Shown here: positions 54,400 through 64,000 of the stretch, piece after piece
Layout of the letters: every line of letters starts with the position of its first letter
Position numbering within the stretch: the first letter of the stretch is position 1
Assembly (NCBI GenBank): GCA_951640195.1
Contig: OX621171.1
Span: 992,001-1,056,000 of the forward strand
DNA length: 64,000 bases
From: Porpolomopsis calyptriformis
Lineage: Eukaryota; Basidiomycota; Agaricomycetes; Agaricales; Hygrophoraceae
Reading direction: 5' to 3'
Notes under the pieces: model-generated
Seen by the model: the letters and a program-made list of their open reading frames with translations, nothing else
Databases searched by the model: none
Told to the model about the DNA's origin: nothing
Program-made: the position numbers and the translations under genes

Positions 54400-57297
54400 T
54401 TATAACTGGTAATCAGCAACTTGGCTTGCTTTCAGTACAACCTTACCAACCAGATTAACAGTGATAGTTACATCTTCAACCACAGTATCATTCCCAACAC
54501 ACCTGACATTCTCATCATTTTCTTGTACATCCAACTTGTCATTTAGGCAATGCTCAAGGTTGTCTGATTCCATCTGATGGATGTCATCTAGGATTTCAGG
54601 TGGAGAATTGTCAATATTACAAGTATTTCTAAGCTCAGAATAGGCATAACATTTGGGACTAGGATCTTTGTCGTTAATGTGTTTCTCAAAGCTTGTCCAG
54701 TACAGATTTCTATACAAATGGCTTGTGTAATGGTTACCAAATTCCAAGAGATATGAACACACTTGTTAAGCCAACATTTCTTGGTGTGAAATCATTGAAT
54801 GAGCACATTTTTGAAGGAGTCATTTGGCACGAACTGTGTAGTTATCAGTAGCAGGGTCGTATTCACCCAGTTTAGTGACAGCTAAATCTAGCACAGCAAA
54901 TGTGACATGTGTCTTCAGCTGAGTTTTGGTAATATAATCAGTGATGTAGTACAATATAGCCTTCACAGATGCACCAGAGCCAATGAATTTGATATCCATG
55001 TTACACCGCAGTGCCTGTAATATTGTGGTATTGAAGTTGTTTACCATTCCATTGAGACACCGCAAAGAAATTTCACCTGTTTCTACATCAAAGGAACTTT
55101 CAGTCGACTTGTTACTAACATCAAGATCAAAGCAACATTCCTTTGGCTCAGGAGGGCCTTTCCAATACTTGTAGCAAGTTTTCGAATGTGTGTGCACTTG
55201 GCATTGCTTGATAAGATTTTGCAAGTCCTTTTGATGAGCATTATAAAGGTCCTGACCAGATAGCACATCAGAAACACCATGAATGGAGCAGGGGTGGTGA
55301 GAAGAAGATGGTACTATTAGATTCAGATCAGGATCAGGAGGAATACTGTTTGAGATAGTATCATCTAAAAATGCCAGTAAGCGATCACGAAATTCAATAT
55401 CATTATTGCCTACCACGTGTTCTTTGATTTCATTTGGATTGAGACCTCCTTCAACCCAAACAAGCATATGATAATGAAGCATTCCACGACCTTGAGCCTC
55501 AACGCAACCATAGTAGGCTTTAACCACCCCAAGTATACCACCTTCCAAGTGTGTTTCATTTGGATCATAGCCTAAAACAGTGGATATGAAAGCTTGCATG
55601 TACATATGAAACAAGCATACTGCAACAGCAGGATTTCAGGCAACCAAGATAGATTGTTCCCAATAATTAGGAACTTGATCAGGTAACAGCCTATCAACAT
55701 CGATATCAGCTCCAGCAAGAAATTTAATGAGGGGGTTGAAGATGTCGGCAGGATTAATAGTAAGATAGAAAGAAGGGAGACCTTGATCCATCATTAAGCC
55801 ATGTATTTCATTGTGCATAGTGATCTTTGAAGCTGAAGAACCTGGAACATGTGAAGTGATAAGTTTCACTTGGTTCATGAGATTGATCACCTTACATTCA
55901 TCAGCAGTGTTTGCAGTCACAAAATCGCTGTGTGCTACTTGCTCTGTAACTGCATGAACAGCATTAGGAGAGACAGAAGCAAAGTGATCAGCAACAGCTC
56001 CAAAGTTCAAATGTGAGACTTTGAGGCTGGAGTAGAGCAGCACTTGATGTCACTGTAGAATATTGAAAGTGGTAAAGAGGAAAGAATAGTGTTCCTGAAA
56101 ACAATGATCAGCCAAGTTGAACAAGTGCTTGACATGTCTTTTCATAGACAGCTTAGATGTATGCATTGAGTCTTCGAAACCTCCGACACCATAAGGAAAA
56201 AGTGTTGGATATATCCTAAGAAACAATGTAGGGTTGCAAAACTCATTTAGCGGTTTAGGATCATGAGGAATTTTGATATATCCTCCACCTCTTTTCATTA
56301 CATGGCATACCACAGCAGCATGCAGTTCATTCAGCAGGGTGGGAGCATCAATATTGGTTATAACCACACTCTGAAATGGAGTAGGGGCATTTCTTGCCAG
56401 CTGCTGATCAAGCGACCTGAGCGGACTTGATGAATCATAATGAGAAGTGAGCATATCACTTGCAGAGCTGGGAAGTACATGCTCAATGTGAAAAGGAAGA
56501 ATTTGATAGTCATTGAGTTCATTTAACATACCATGGTTGATTGTAATATATTTGTAAAACCAATTATGCTCTTTGAGCCATACAAGAGCAGTGTGAACCT
56601 TTTCCCAATAAACACATAATGGTTTTGCCTTCTCACGTAGCCATTGCTGAGTAGGAGGAGATGAGCCAACAAAAATGACACAGATTGGAGTAACAATATC
56701 TTCAAATGGAGGAGGAAGAACTGTGGTGATTTGAGACGGATGCTGTGGATAAATAATGATGTGACCTTTCATAGCTCACTGTGAATTGGGTAAGTTAAGC
56801 TTAGTTTCTTCTTTCAATTGAACAACCCAGCACTTAGCGCAACAACAAGCAATCATTGCCTCTTCAACTACTGTGAGATCTTTAAGCTTCTCTAGTACTA
56901 GGCCAAGAAAAGTGCAGTTAGCCAGTGAGGGGGGAGGGATCTGCTTTTTCTTTAAAGCTGAAAGGCATGTCTTACAAAAAAAGAGTGAAATCTGACCAGT
57001 TGAATTAATTGTAATACTAGCAGGATTGAGTAAAATGTTCTTGAGGGGGCCATCATTGGAAGAAAAAGGAGGATAAGTACAATCAGGATCTAACCAATGC
57101 TCATTGTCAAGCATATGTTCGCCATCGCATTGATCAGGACTTTGTAAAAGACTAACATTGACATCATTAACTGAAACCTCATTGCAATATCTGGCAAGAC
57201 AATACTCAGCGCATGAAGCACAAGTAAATGAAGACAGAGATTCTTTCGAGGTGAGATGGCAAAACTTTTTAAGAATCGCATTTTTCAACATACTCAA
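54400..57297 (-). pseudogene. Helitron Rep region with DUF6570-like and Helitron-like N domains
   Basis: 57297-56776: Cys-rich region (FTCASCAEYC, LFFCKTCLSALKKKQIPPPS, LKDLTVVEEAMIACCCAKCW) in DUF6570 style. 56772-56050: MKGHIIIYPQHPSQI, VIFVGSSPPTQQWLREK, ALVWLKEHNWFYKYI, YPTLFPYGVGGFED, the Helitron-like N domain. 56043-55636: IHGLMMDQGLPSFYLTINPA. 55614-54820: the Rep nuclease, with the HUH motif in GRGMLHYHMLVWVEGG (about 55470) and the two-Tyr motif ILYYITDYITKTQLK (about 54945). Both catalytic motifs look complete. Stops separate the blocks at about 56772, 56045, 55632, 54818 and 54764. Continues MCSYLLEFGNHYTSHLYRNL to the fold-back insertion. Rep nicks and ligates DNA in rolling-circle transposition. 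Confidence 0.87.
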
Positions 57298-57489
57298 TAT
57301 TAATTGCAGCCAGTTCTATCATAGAGAATCCTTATCTTGCGTGCATCTTGCCAAACCGACTAACACTTTGTGGCGTATGATTTCTGAGCATATACTCTTG
57401 TCCAATTACTTAATGTAACTTCTAAGTTCTCTTTGAAGCATTTTGAGATGATCTGTTGGAGCAAAACTAACATTAAGCAACTGTAGTAA

Positions 57490-58473
57490 TCATCTCAAAG
57501 AAGTAAGTGAAAGTGTTTTTACAAGAGAAGACAAAATGTGCATTTGGAGTTCCACGGATGATACATCAGCATGAAGGGTATCATTCAGTTGGGGGTAATC
57601 TTTAACTATCTTTGAACACCCTGCTAGTGAATTAGGCAAAAGCAAGGGGGCACAAGAACCATTGATAATGTGTTGCATAATCAAAGAATGGAGCTGGTCT
57701 GCTGTGACACGAGGAGGGAGCAAAAGCCCATGCAAAGAAGCTTGAGTGAGGAGAGAAGCTTTAGGTAAAGAGTCAAACAAATGGAAGATTTGATCAAGTA
57801 TATTGCATGGCACCTGAACAGATAATAAACACACAGAAAGTCTTTGCTTTAGGAAAGCTATAAATTGTCGGCATCTAGGTGAGCCAGATCTAGTCTGATC
57901 AAATCCAAGGGCTCAGACAATGGGCTCAGACAATGACAGACAATCTATGAGTAGGTAATACAGTTGTATCAGTAGTGAAATAGCATTCAAGGCAGCACCA
58001 GCAAGCTGGGCAGTAGAATGGAATTCGGTAGCAATATTACAACAAGTCAATCTATCAGGATGACTTTCTGTGCGATAATCGACACATGCTCCACTTAACA
58101 AATGCTCAATTAACATAGCACAACATTGATCTGTGGACAAATGAACAGCTTCAACAGCATGATAGGAAAGTGCAGATCTCAGGGATCCTATATTGTCCAA
58201 GAAGACAGAAGTACATGCACTAGAAAAATAGTGAGATAAAAATACATCACTTAGAATATCAACAGACAGATGATGGCTTGCGGCATATGAGACAGCAACA
58301 GAGGAAGGATTCAGATCCATGGCAGTGATGCTGCCAGTGGAGAGAGGACGAGAAAAGGAGCAAGTGTAGGCAACAGCAAAGGCAACGAGTAATTTTATAA
58401 AATTGTATGATGTGTGGGATAGCTGCCCTTCAGAGTGCCTTATAATAAACAATGAGCACCGTGACAAATGCAA
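57490..58473 (-). pseudogene. N-terminal region of the Helitron protein
   Basis: Two frames, 58473-57913 and 57834-57490, with a short break between them. Content: ASHHLSVDILSDVFLSHYFS, VTADQLHSLIMQHIINGSCA, SSVELQMHILSSLVKTLSL, then LLQLLNVSFAPTDHLKMLQR in the gap before 57297. The last segment is the standard lead-in (L..LL.V.....D.L..LRR.L) to the Cys-rich region in fungal Helitrons, which ties this part to the element. The function of this region is not known. The first Met is uncertain. Confidence 0.6.
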
Positions 58474-59420
58474 TGAATGAAAAATAAAAAGAACTCACAA
58501 AATTGTAGAGAGATAGCAGAATGCAAACAGCACACTCACTGAGAAAAAACAAAAAACATATCACCCAGTTTCAAGCACAGAGTCAAAAAACATGACATGT
58601 GCAAGATTTACAGATCGCCTGCAAAAACCATTTTAAGAAGGTCCCCAAAACCCTCTACCTTATGGTAGCGGGAATTTTTTTGTTTGTGTAAACAGTGCTA
58701 AGTCCTAAACAAGATAATTTCCACTCAACCAGCCATTTTAAACTCAGCTCAACCAGTCCTTCTGTTGAAGAACTTGCTTCATCTCATGTGAAGGACAGGT
58801 CACCAGTCTAGCCATTAGAAACATGTAGACAATGAGGCATATTGTGACTTCCTCAAGGCCTTCCATTGGGTTTTCTTTTTCCATGCCTCACAGGATAACC
58901 TCAATCTTACCTACATCTATGAGTCTAGCCAGGGTATTTATTAACACCTGCCTATCATCTTCTTTTGTAATTCTCAGGTCATCGGACACCCTACCATGCA
59001 GCAACTCATCCCCAGTGAGAAATCGGTCGATTCTGACCGAGTTGTGACAATTATAACCGAGAGTGACGATAGTAATCAGTGATAATCAACAATTTGAGAA
59101 TAGAGTAGGTGGCGGGTGATTTAGATCAACGCAGACCGTTCCCCTGCGATACAAAAGGTGCAAATCACTGGGAATAGTTCACAGACAGCTTGGATATAGA
59201 TTTTAAAACCTTTTTATTTCGCTTCCTGGCGATTTACACCGAAACTGATAAAAACTGCCTGCTTCCCCCCATCCCCATCCCCCCATTCCCCCGCTGTGAC
59301 CATTCCTGTACCCCACGCCCCTGCTGCTCTCGCTCCCAAGGTCCAACCGTCCCATGATTGTTATACTGGGTAGGGAAATGATATATAAGTGCACAATACT
59401 GAGTAAATGAATCAATGACG
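58474..59420. other. Spacer between Helitron and Tnp2 transposon
   Basis: AT-rich with a purine/pyrimidine mix; a C-rich stretch (CCCCCCATCCCCATCCCCCC) at about 59265-59290 lies in the 3' flank of the gene at 59440. The Helitron 5' end and the left end of the Tnp2 transposon should both be here, but I could not identify either. Confidence 0.5.
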
Positions 59421-59439
59421 CACTGTATACACATTGCAA

Positions 59440-60500
59440 ATCATGCGGCAGCAGTTGCACTTGCAGCCAAGATTGCGGCTGCTTTCTGAAATAAACGGAC
59501 ATATCAGTAGATTCTGTATATACATGAGAGAATATTACACACCGCTTCTTTTTCCAACTTCAGATACTTCTGTAGGATAGTGGAGAGCTGAGCCATGCAT
59601 CAAAACACGATATAGAGGCGTACCTTTTTGTCTACCAGTGTGATTGCATCCCAATACAACTTGAATTCATGTTGTGTAGCATCTGGATTGCTTTGAAGGA
59701 AGTTACGGATGGCGAAGTTTCTATAACCCATGATAAGTATGATTCTAGAGGATGAGAGAAAAACACACCGAGCTGTAGGTTTGTCACCCGCTTCAAGCTG
59801 CTTATCACCTGCTAATTGTCTCCCTTTTCCTTTCGTCGCTGCCTTCTTTGTCCCAGATGACATCTTGCCTTGGGTCGTTCCCAAGTCCTTAGAATTGTCG
59901 GCACTGGGTCCCACAGAGGTGGGTGTGGGATCAGTTTCGTCCATGGGAGGTTGGACATTGCTCCCATCAGAGATTTTATCTGTGATACCAGCCCTATAGC
60001 AGAATGTCAGATCATAACAGATGGAATACGACAACTTACAGGGGATCTGAGATAGTAAACTGCAAAAGAAACATTTCGTAAGATCAATTTTGGTGATCAA
60101 GGGAGGCAAACGTTGTTTGTTAACACCAATGATGATGCCGACTGTGTGGACAATCTCCTGTTGTGATTTGTGACATCTTCAAGGGTATCGGTGTCGTCCA
60201 CTGCGGTCGTGTCATCTAGTTTAGCCTTCTTCGGTACTTGGGTATCGGTAGGGTCTTGCTTGCGTTTGCATGGGGTAGGGTTGTTTTCTTTGTCGGTGTT
60301 ACTGGGCCCATCAGTGGGAGGAATATCATCATTGTCTTCATGCTTGATGGCGTCACTTCCACCCTTCTTCCTAAGTTGAGAATTGCGCCAGGATGGATAG
60401 TAGTCGATGGCAATTTGATCGCATTTCCATCCATTCTCACACACTTTCTTGTGTGCTCTCCGACTGGGAATTGCATGGAGAAAACGGGGACTGTAGCGTA
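59440..60500 (-). CDS. Small multi-exon gene downstream of Tnp2 (possible second transposon gene)
   Basis: Minus-strand exons with clean GT-AG introns. About 60460-60100: CENGWKCDQIAIDYYPSWRN, SQLRKKGGSDAIKHEDNDD, KRKQDPTDTQVPKKAKLDD (nuclear-signal-like). About 59995-59770: ISDGSNVQPPMDETDPTPTS, MSSGTKKAATKGKGRQLAGD. About 59730-59625: GYRNFAIRNFLQSNPDATQH, EFKLYWDAITLVDKK. Then STILQKYLKLEKEA and a last exon KAAAILAASATAAA ending near 59440. No domain recognised; the basic, low-complexity middle suggests a nuclear DNA- or chromatin-associated protein. Same strand as, and 140 bp after, the Tnp2 gene, as expected for a second CACTA-type gene. No frame break seen. Start uncertain. Confidence 0.5.
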
Positions 60501-60639
60501 ATTGAGGAGTACGATGATGTGGGGAAATGCAAGGACATAGTGGACGTAGTCTACGTCATTGGGAGATGCAAGTGTCATATCGCTGCATTCATCTTCACAT
60601 GCTCTCTTGATACGCACACAGGTTATTCTATCCAAATAA

Positions 60640-63600
60640 TTATGATTCGGTATCTTCTTCTTCAAATCCACCCATCTTAGCAACCTCTATGCCCAGCTTC
60701 TCATAGATGAAGAATCTTGTAACCTTCATCCCATTTTGTAGCTGAAGTGTGTGTGGGACCATCGCAACAACAGATACGAGTTTCCTAACGTCAACAATGG
60801 TGACGCCTTCATCACCACAAGACACACATGACAAGAGTGTCTGATGTGATTCCTTCACAAGAGACGCATCTGGAGGGCTGAACAGATTGATAACAGCGAC
60901 ATGGTGTGGCATTTCGTTTACAGTGAGACGAAGATAGTAGTGGACCTCCCCAAATTGAGTGGTACCATTCAAAAAAAGCTACACGACATACTTAAGAATA
61001 TATTGAATCTGAGGAACGATGCACTTACCTTGACATTTCTTGATATCCAAAGCTGCTCCAAGGGCTTCAGGTTTTCCTTCCATGCAGACTGCGCAATTTG
61101 ACCATTGGGAAGACGGAGACGTGCCCATCGGATAACATTTTCAATGGCCTCAGTGAAGTGACCATGGTCTTGCAAATAACTCTGGATAGCTAACGTTTCA
61201 ACTGGTGTTGCAGGTCGTGCAGCATTATCCATGGCATGTAGCAAGACATAACCATCACCAATGTCGATAGCACCTCTTGGAATGAGTTTCGGAGCTGGTT
61301 CTAGATCAGGGATCATCGCGATAAGGGCACTTTCTTGAGCCCTTCGAAGGCCACGCCGTGAGAGATTTGCGTAAGGATTGGAATGCTGCTTGACTTCGCT
61401 GCCAAGCAAGCCAATCATCCATTCCATTGTCCATTGGGAAGAACAGATCCTAGGACCAATGCAGATGATTTCGGTTACAAGATGGCAGATAACGTGGATG
61501 GATGGGCGTACCATATGGATCCTTGAATCTTTGCGCTGAAAATAAAGTAATTCAAACTCATTCGAGAACTCTAGCAAGGCCTGATGAGCAGAACGGAGTT
61601 GCTTTGATGAAACGCTCTTCTGGTAGATAATCCGAATGCCGTAAACAAGTTTACAAAAGTGTCGCCAGTATTGGTGGGGAAGCGTTTGGTAGAACACTGC
61701 TGGCCCAAGGCCATAGATGTACTGCATATACTCCCAAGCCTTGTAGCCGCTGTTGATTTTCTCAGCTGGATTGCGTGGTGGGCGATCAAATGATCCAGGC
61801 AAATAGGGTATCGCATTAGCAACCACCTGGCCATGATCTATCCAGACAGCACCTTTGAGAACAGCCCAAGACCAGGAAGTCTTGCTGTCGCCAGTATCAC
61901 ATTCCAAAGTTCCACGCCAGAGTTTCACAAGGAGATCAGGAAGGTTAAGTGCTGGCAAGTGCATGATGTCAAGACCAAGAGACCCAGGGATCCCAAGGGA
62001 TCGAGGAAGACCACTAATGATACTTGGCTTACAGATCCCAGTTTCAAGACGGCGCTGTTCATACTGGGTCTTGTTCTGTGATGCTGACAGATACGAAAGA
62101 TTTTTTTGGTATAGTTTTGAGCGTTGGGATGTATCTGAGACTAGCGCAGAAAAGGGGACATCCCCATGATCACATCCATCGACAGTATAGTTTAGAGGCT
62201 TTAGCCGAACTGGGTAGTACTGAGAGGCACCCTCTTTATGACGGCCTTTCAGTTGACAGTATAGCCGACATCCATTCTTGCCCTGGTGACCAACCAGGCC
62301 ACTGACAAGAGCCATGGCAGGGGTATCGCAACAAGTGAGAAGGAAAAAGATCGACTTTGTACAAGTCGTTTCGAGTATTGCATCCCAAACTAGAAGGCCT
62401 TGTCTTTGAAGCACGGAGACATGGTGAAACCCTGGAAAGAGGAATGAATCAAGATTCTTTGGCTTCTTGGGTCCAGGGATAAAACCACCATAAAGTACTT
62501 GTTTTTTCTTGTATCGGATATCTGGAGAGTGGTCGACAATAACCCAGATGTAGATCCAGCAATCGGAAGCCTTTTTTTCGTAGAGCTGTGCGCCATCAAT
62601 TGAGAACATCAAGACCATATCGTTATCTTTGATATTACCATCGCGAACTGCTGAGAGGTAGTCTGCCCCACAAAGAATGTCGTCATAGTCAGAGAGGGCC
62701 CCAGTGAGATTCAGTTGAGCCAAGAGGTCCTTTGTACGCTGCTCACGATAGCGGATATTACTTGCACCATCTTGAGTCTGCCAGAGTGCCTGTAGTTGTG
62801 GGCCAACTGGGATGGTATAGAACTCTTGCCTAGCAACGCGCTTTCCCCCTTTTCGCTTGCGAGGATCATAGCATTGCTCATTACATTTAGGGCATCGCTC
62901 AAGTTCAGACCAAGGGCCTGTAAAGGCGATACAGCTATTGACGCACATATGATGGATAATCGGGACGATCCCAGTGAGTTCGGTGATATAGCGCTGGATC
63001 TGGTAAAAAGAAAGGAGCTTGCCAGCTAGCTCAGGAAAGCGGCGTTCGATGCTTCGGCAAATCAAACTGTATGAATCTTGGGAGGCATTTCCAGTCGCAA
63101 GATAGATGTCAAGTGAAAGGCGCAAGTCAGGATCGCTGATGTTGAGTGGGTGCTGGGGTGGATTGGAAAGGGTATCCCGATACTCAGCAGGGAATTGGTC
63201 GTGTGCATCTCCAAGAGATGCATTCTTGAGTAGTTCAATGAACTGGTTCGCGATCCGAATTTCTTCAACCCGGATGTTATCAACTTCATCAGGGACTTGA
63301 TCTATACTTGAGGGGGTATCATCATTTCTAGCATCGTCTTCAGCCCTATGAGAACCCGTAGCACTGTGGTCATCCAAATCCTCGAGGCTTCCTGGATCCC
63401 GTTCACCAGATAAGCTGTTGTCTTGATTACCACTCGCACATCGATCGGATCCACTTGGTTGGGTAGATACAGTCTCTTGTGTTGATTCAAGTGAGTGGGG
63501 ACTGTTTCTAGTATGTGTGACAGAGTCGGAAGACATCTTTATTTGCAGATAAATCATGTTCAATTTTGAATAAATGGAAGTTCCCATACCAACACGTCAT

Positions 63601-63892
63601 GGAAATCTATACCCATATCTTCACCACCACCCTCAGAAGCCCCTGGAGCTGCCGAGTGTTTTTTTTGGTTTCGATTTTGATGGGGAGGACTTAAATAGCG
63701 TCGACGTTTTGAAGGTCCATTGATATCAGATCGGGCCGAATGGGCTGCAATGTGTGCAAGAAGCCCTGGGGTAAGGGCATCCTTCTCGCGTAGCTGTTTA
63801 TGCCGATGGAATGTCACCAAAGAGACCTGCTTTGGAGGATTTCCACAGTATTTCGAGCAGTTGCAGGGGACAGTCTTTCCAGCAGATGGCAT
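60640..63892 (-). CDS. Tnp2-type (CACTA/EnSpm) transposase, copy 3, apparently intact
   Basis: Exon 1 from MPSAGKTVPCNCSKYCGN (63892) has a Cys/His motif (CNCSKYC...FHRHKQLR) and ends near 63611 at a GTATGG donor. The main exon (about 63535-60995) is open for some 850 codons: Ser-rich acidic N-terminus, HHMCVNSCIAFTGPW...CPKCNEQC (zinc ribbon-like), YDDILCGADYLSAVRDG, VLMFSIDGAQLYEKKASDCW, IYIWVIVDHSPD, GGFIPGPKKPKNLDSFLFPG, GHQGKNGCRLYCQLKGRHKE, SLGLDIMHLPALNLPDLLVK and RKDSRIHMVRPSIHVICHLV. An intron (GTAAGTGCAT...GTAG) near 60995 leads to a last exon: LFLNGTTQFGEVHYYLRLTV, VAVINLFSPPDASLVKESHQ, VRKLVSVVAMVPH, ending TAA at 60640. No stop or frameshift, in contrast to copies 1 and 2. The right end of the element lies outside the window. 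Confidence 0.82.
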
Positions 63893-64000
63893 AGTGGTGT
63901 TGACAAGTTTTAAATTTTGTCTTAAGTACGATCATAATCAACAAACGCACCGAATGTAGAACGAACAAACGATTAATCGATTGATCAAGTTATACAAAGC

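Larger units (their letters stand above)
47770..58473 (-). mobile_element. Helitron (Rep/helicase rolling-circle transposon), decayed and interrupted
   Basis: Minus-strand order: N-terminal region (58473-57490), DUF6570-like Cys-rich region (57297-56776), Helitron-like N domain and Rep (56772-54400), linker, and a PIF1-family helicase (49886-47770). That is the domain order of fungal Helitron proteins, with the single gene spanning about 6.8 kb once the fold-back element (50252-54146) is removed. Many TGA and TAG codons interrupt it. Termini (5' TC, 3' CTRR hairpin) were not located, so these limits are those of the coding region only. Confidence 0.88.

Noticed and set aside
60216..60683. 155-codon minus frame between Tnp2 and the downstream gene
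   Set aside because: It overlaps the lysine-rich exon in a different phase and gives no consistent splice model.

Overview
The window reads as a repeat-rich, gene-poor stretch of a filamentous fungal genome, most probably an agaricomycete basidiomycete. The grounds are short GT-AG introns of about 50-60 nt, Tnp2-type (CACTA/EnSpm) transposases with the short-intron layout typical of mushrooms, a Helitron with a DUF6570-like region ahead of the Rep domain, and chromodomain Ty3/gypsy elements. I see no housekeeping gene, tRNA or rRNA gene. Species cannot be named from this.

Layout. 1-9.2 kb: a decayed Tnp2 transposase (minus), a divergent multi-exon gene of unknown function (plus), a PIF/Harbinger-like element with TTA target duplications, a second Tnp2 remnant, low-complexity DNA, a Ty1/copia gag fragment and a 10-bp minisatellite. 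9.3-28.4 kb: a three-gene module (called F here: G, a Cys/His zf gene, and H) broken by two full-length Ty3/gypsy elements, A (9594-16297, TSD GTTGT) and D (16807-26985, TSD AACTT). D itself carries a second, inverted copy of F between pol and its 3' LTR, and has been hit by two solo LTRs. 28.5-46.8 kb: an unknown multi-exon gene I split by element B (29620-46211, TSD CCAGA), which is in turn split by element C (32205-41912, TSD GGTGG). 46.9-58.5 kb: a decayed Helitron on the minus strand, interrupted by a 3.9-kb fold-back element (50252-54146, 8-bp TSD AAGTAGCC) made of two mirrored 1.9-kb arms filled with tandem repeats. 59.4-64 kb: a Tnp2 transposase with no stop in its 872-codon main exon, plus a small downstream gene.

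The strongest observations are these. (1) Elements A, B and D each have an 11-nt block beside the 5' LTR that is complementary to the predicted 5' end of their own RNA. The pairing covaries between A and B, as expected for Tf1-like self-priming. (2) A, B and C all carry an extra coiled-coil ORF after pol. In C it is a 762-codon frame broken only by TGA codons. (3) D carries an intron-containing gene in antisense, the only orientation in which introns survive retrotransposition, and it landed within the first codons of another copy of the same gene. (4) The fold-back element is very long and could form a 1.9-kb hairpin.

Most frame breaks I checked are TGA (CGA to TGA). Paired LTRs repeatedly show TG in one copy against CA in the other, so the copies appear to have been inactivated by CpG deamination. 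All names for elements (A, B, C, D, F, I, FB) are local labels. No database search was possible, so family assignments rest on motifs I recognise.
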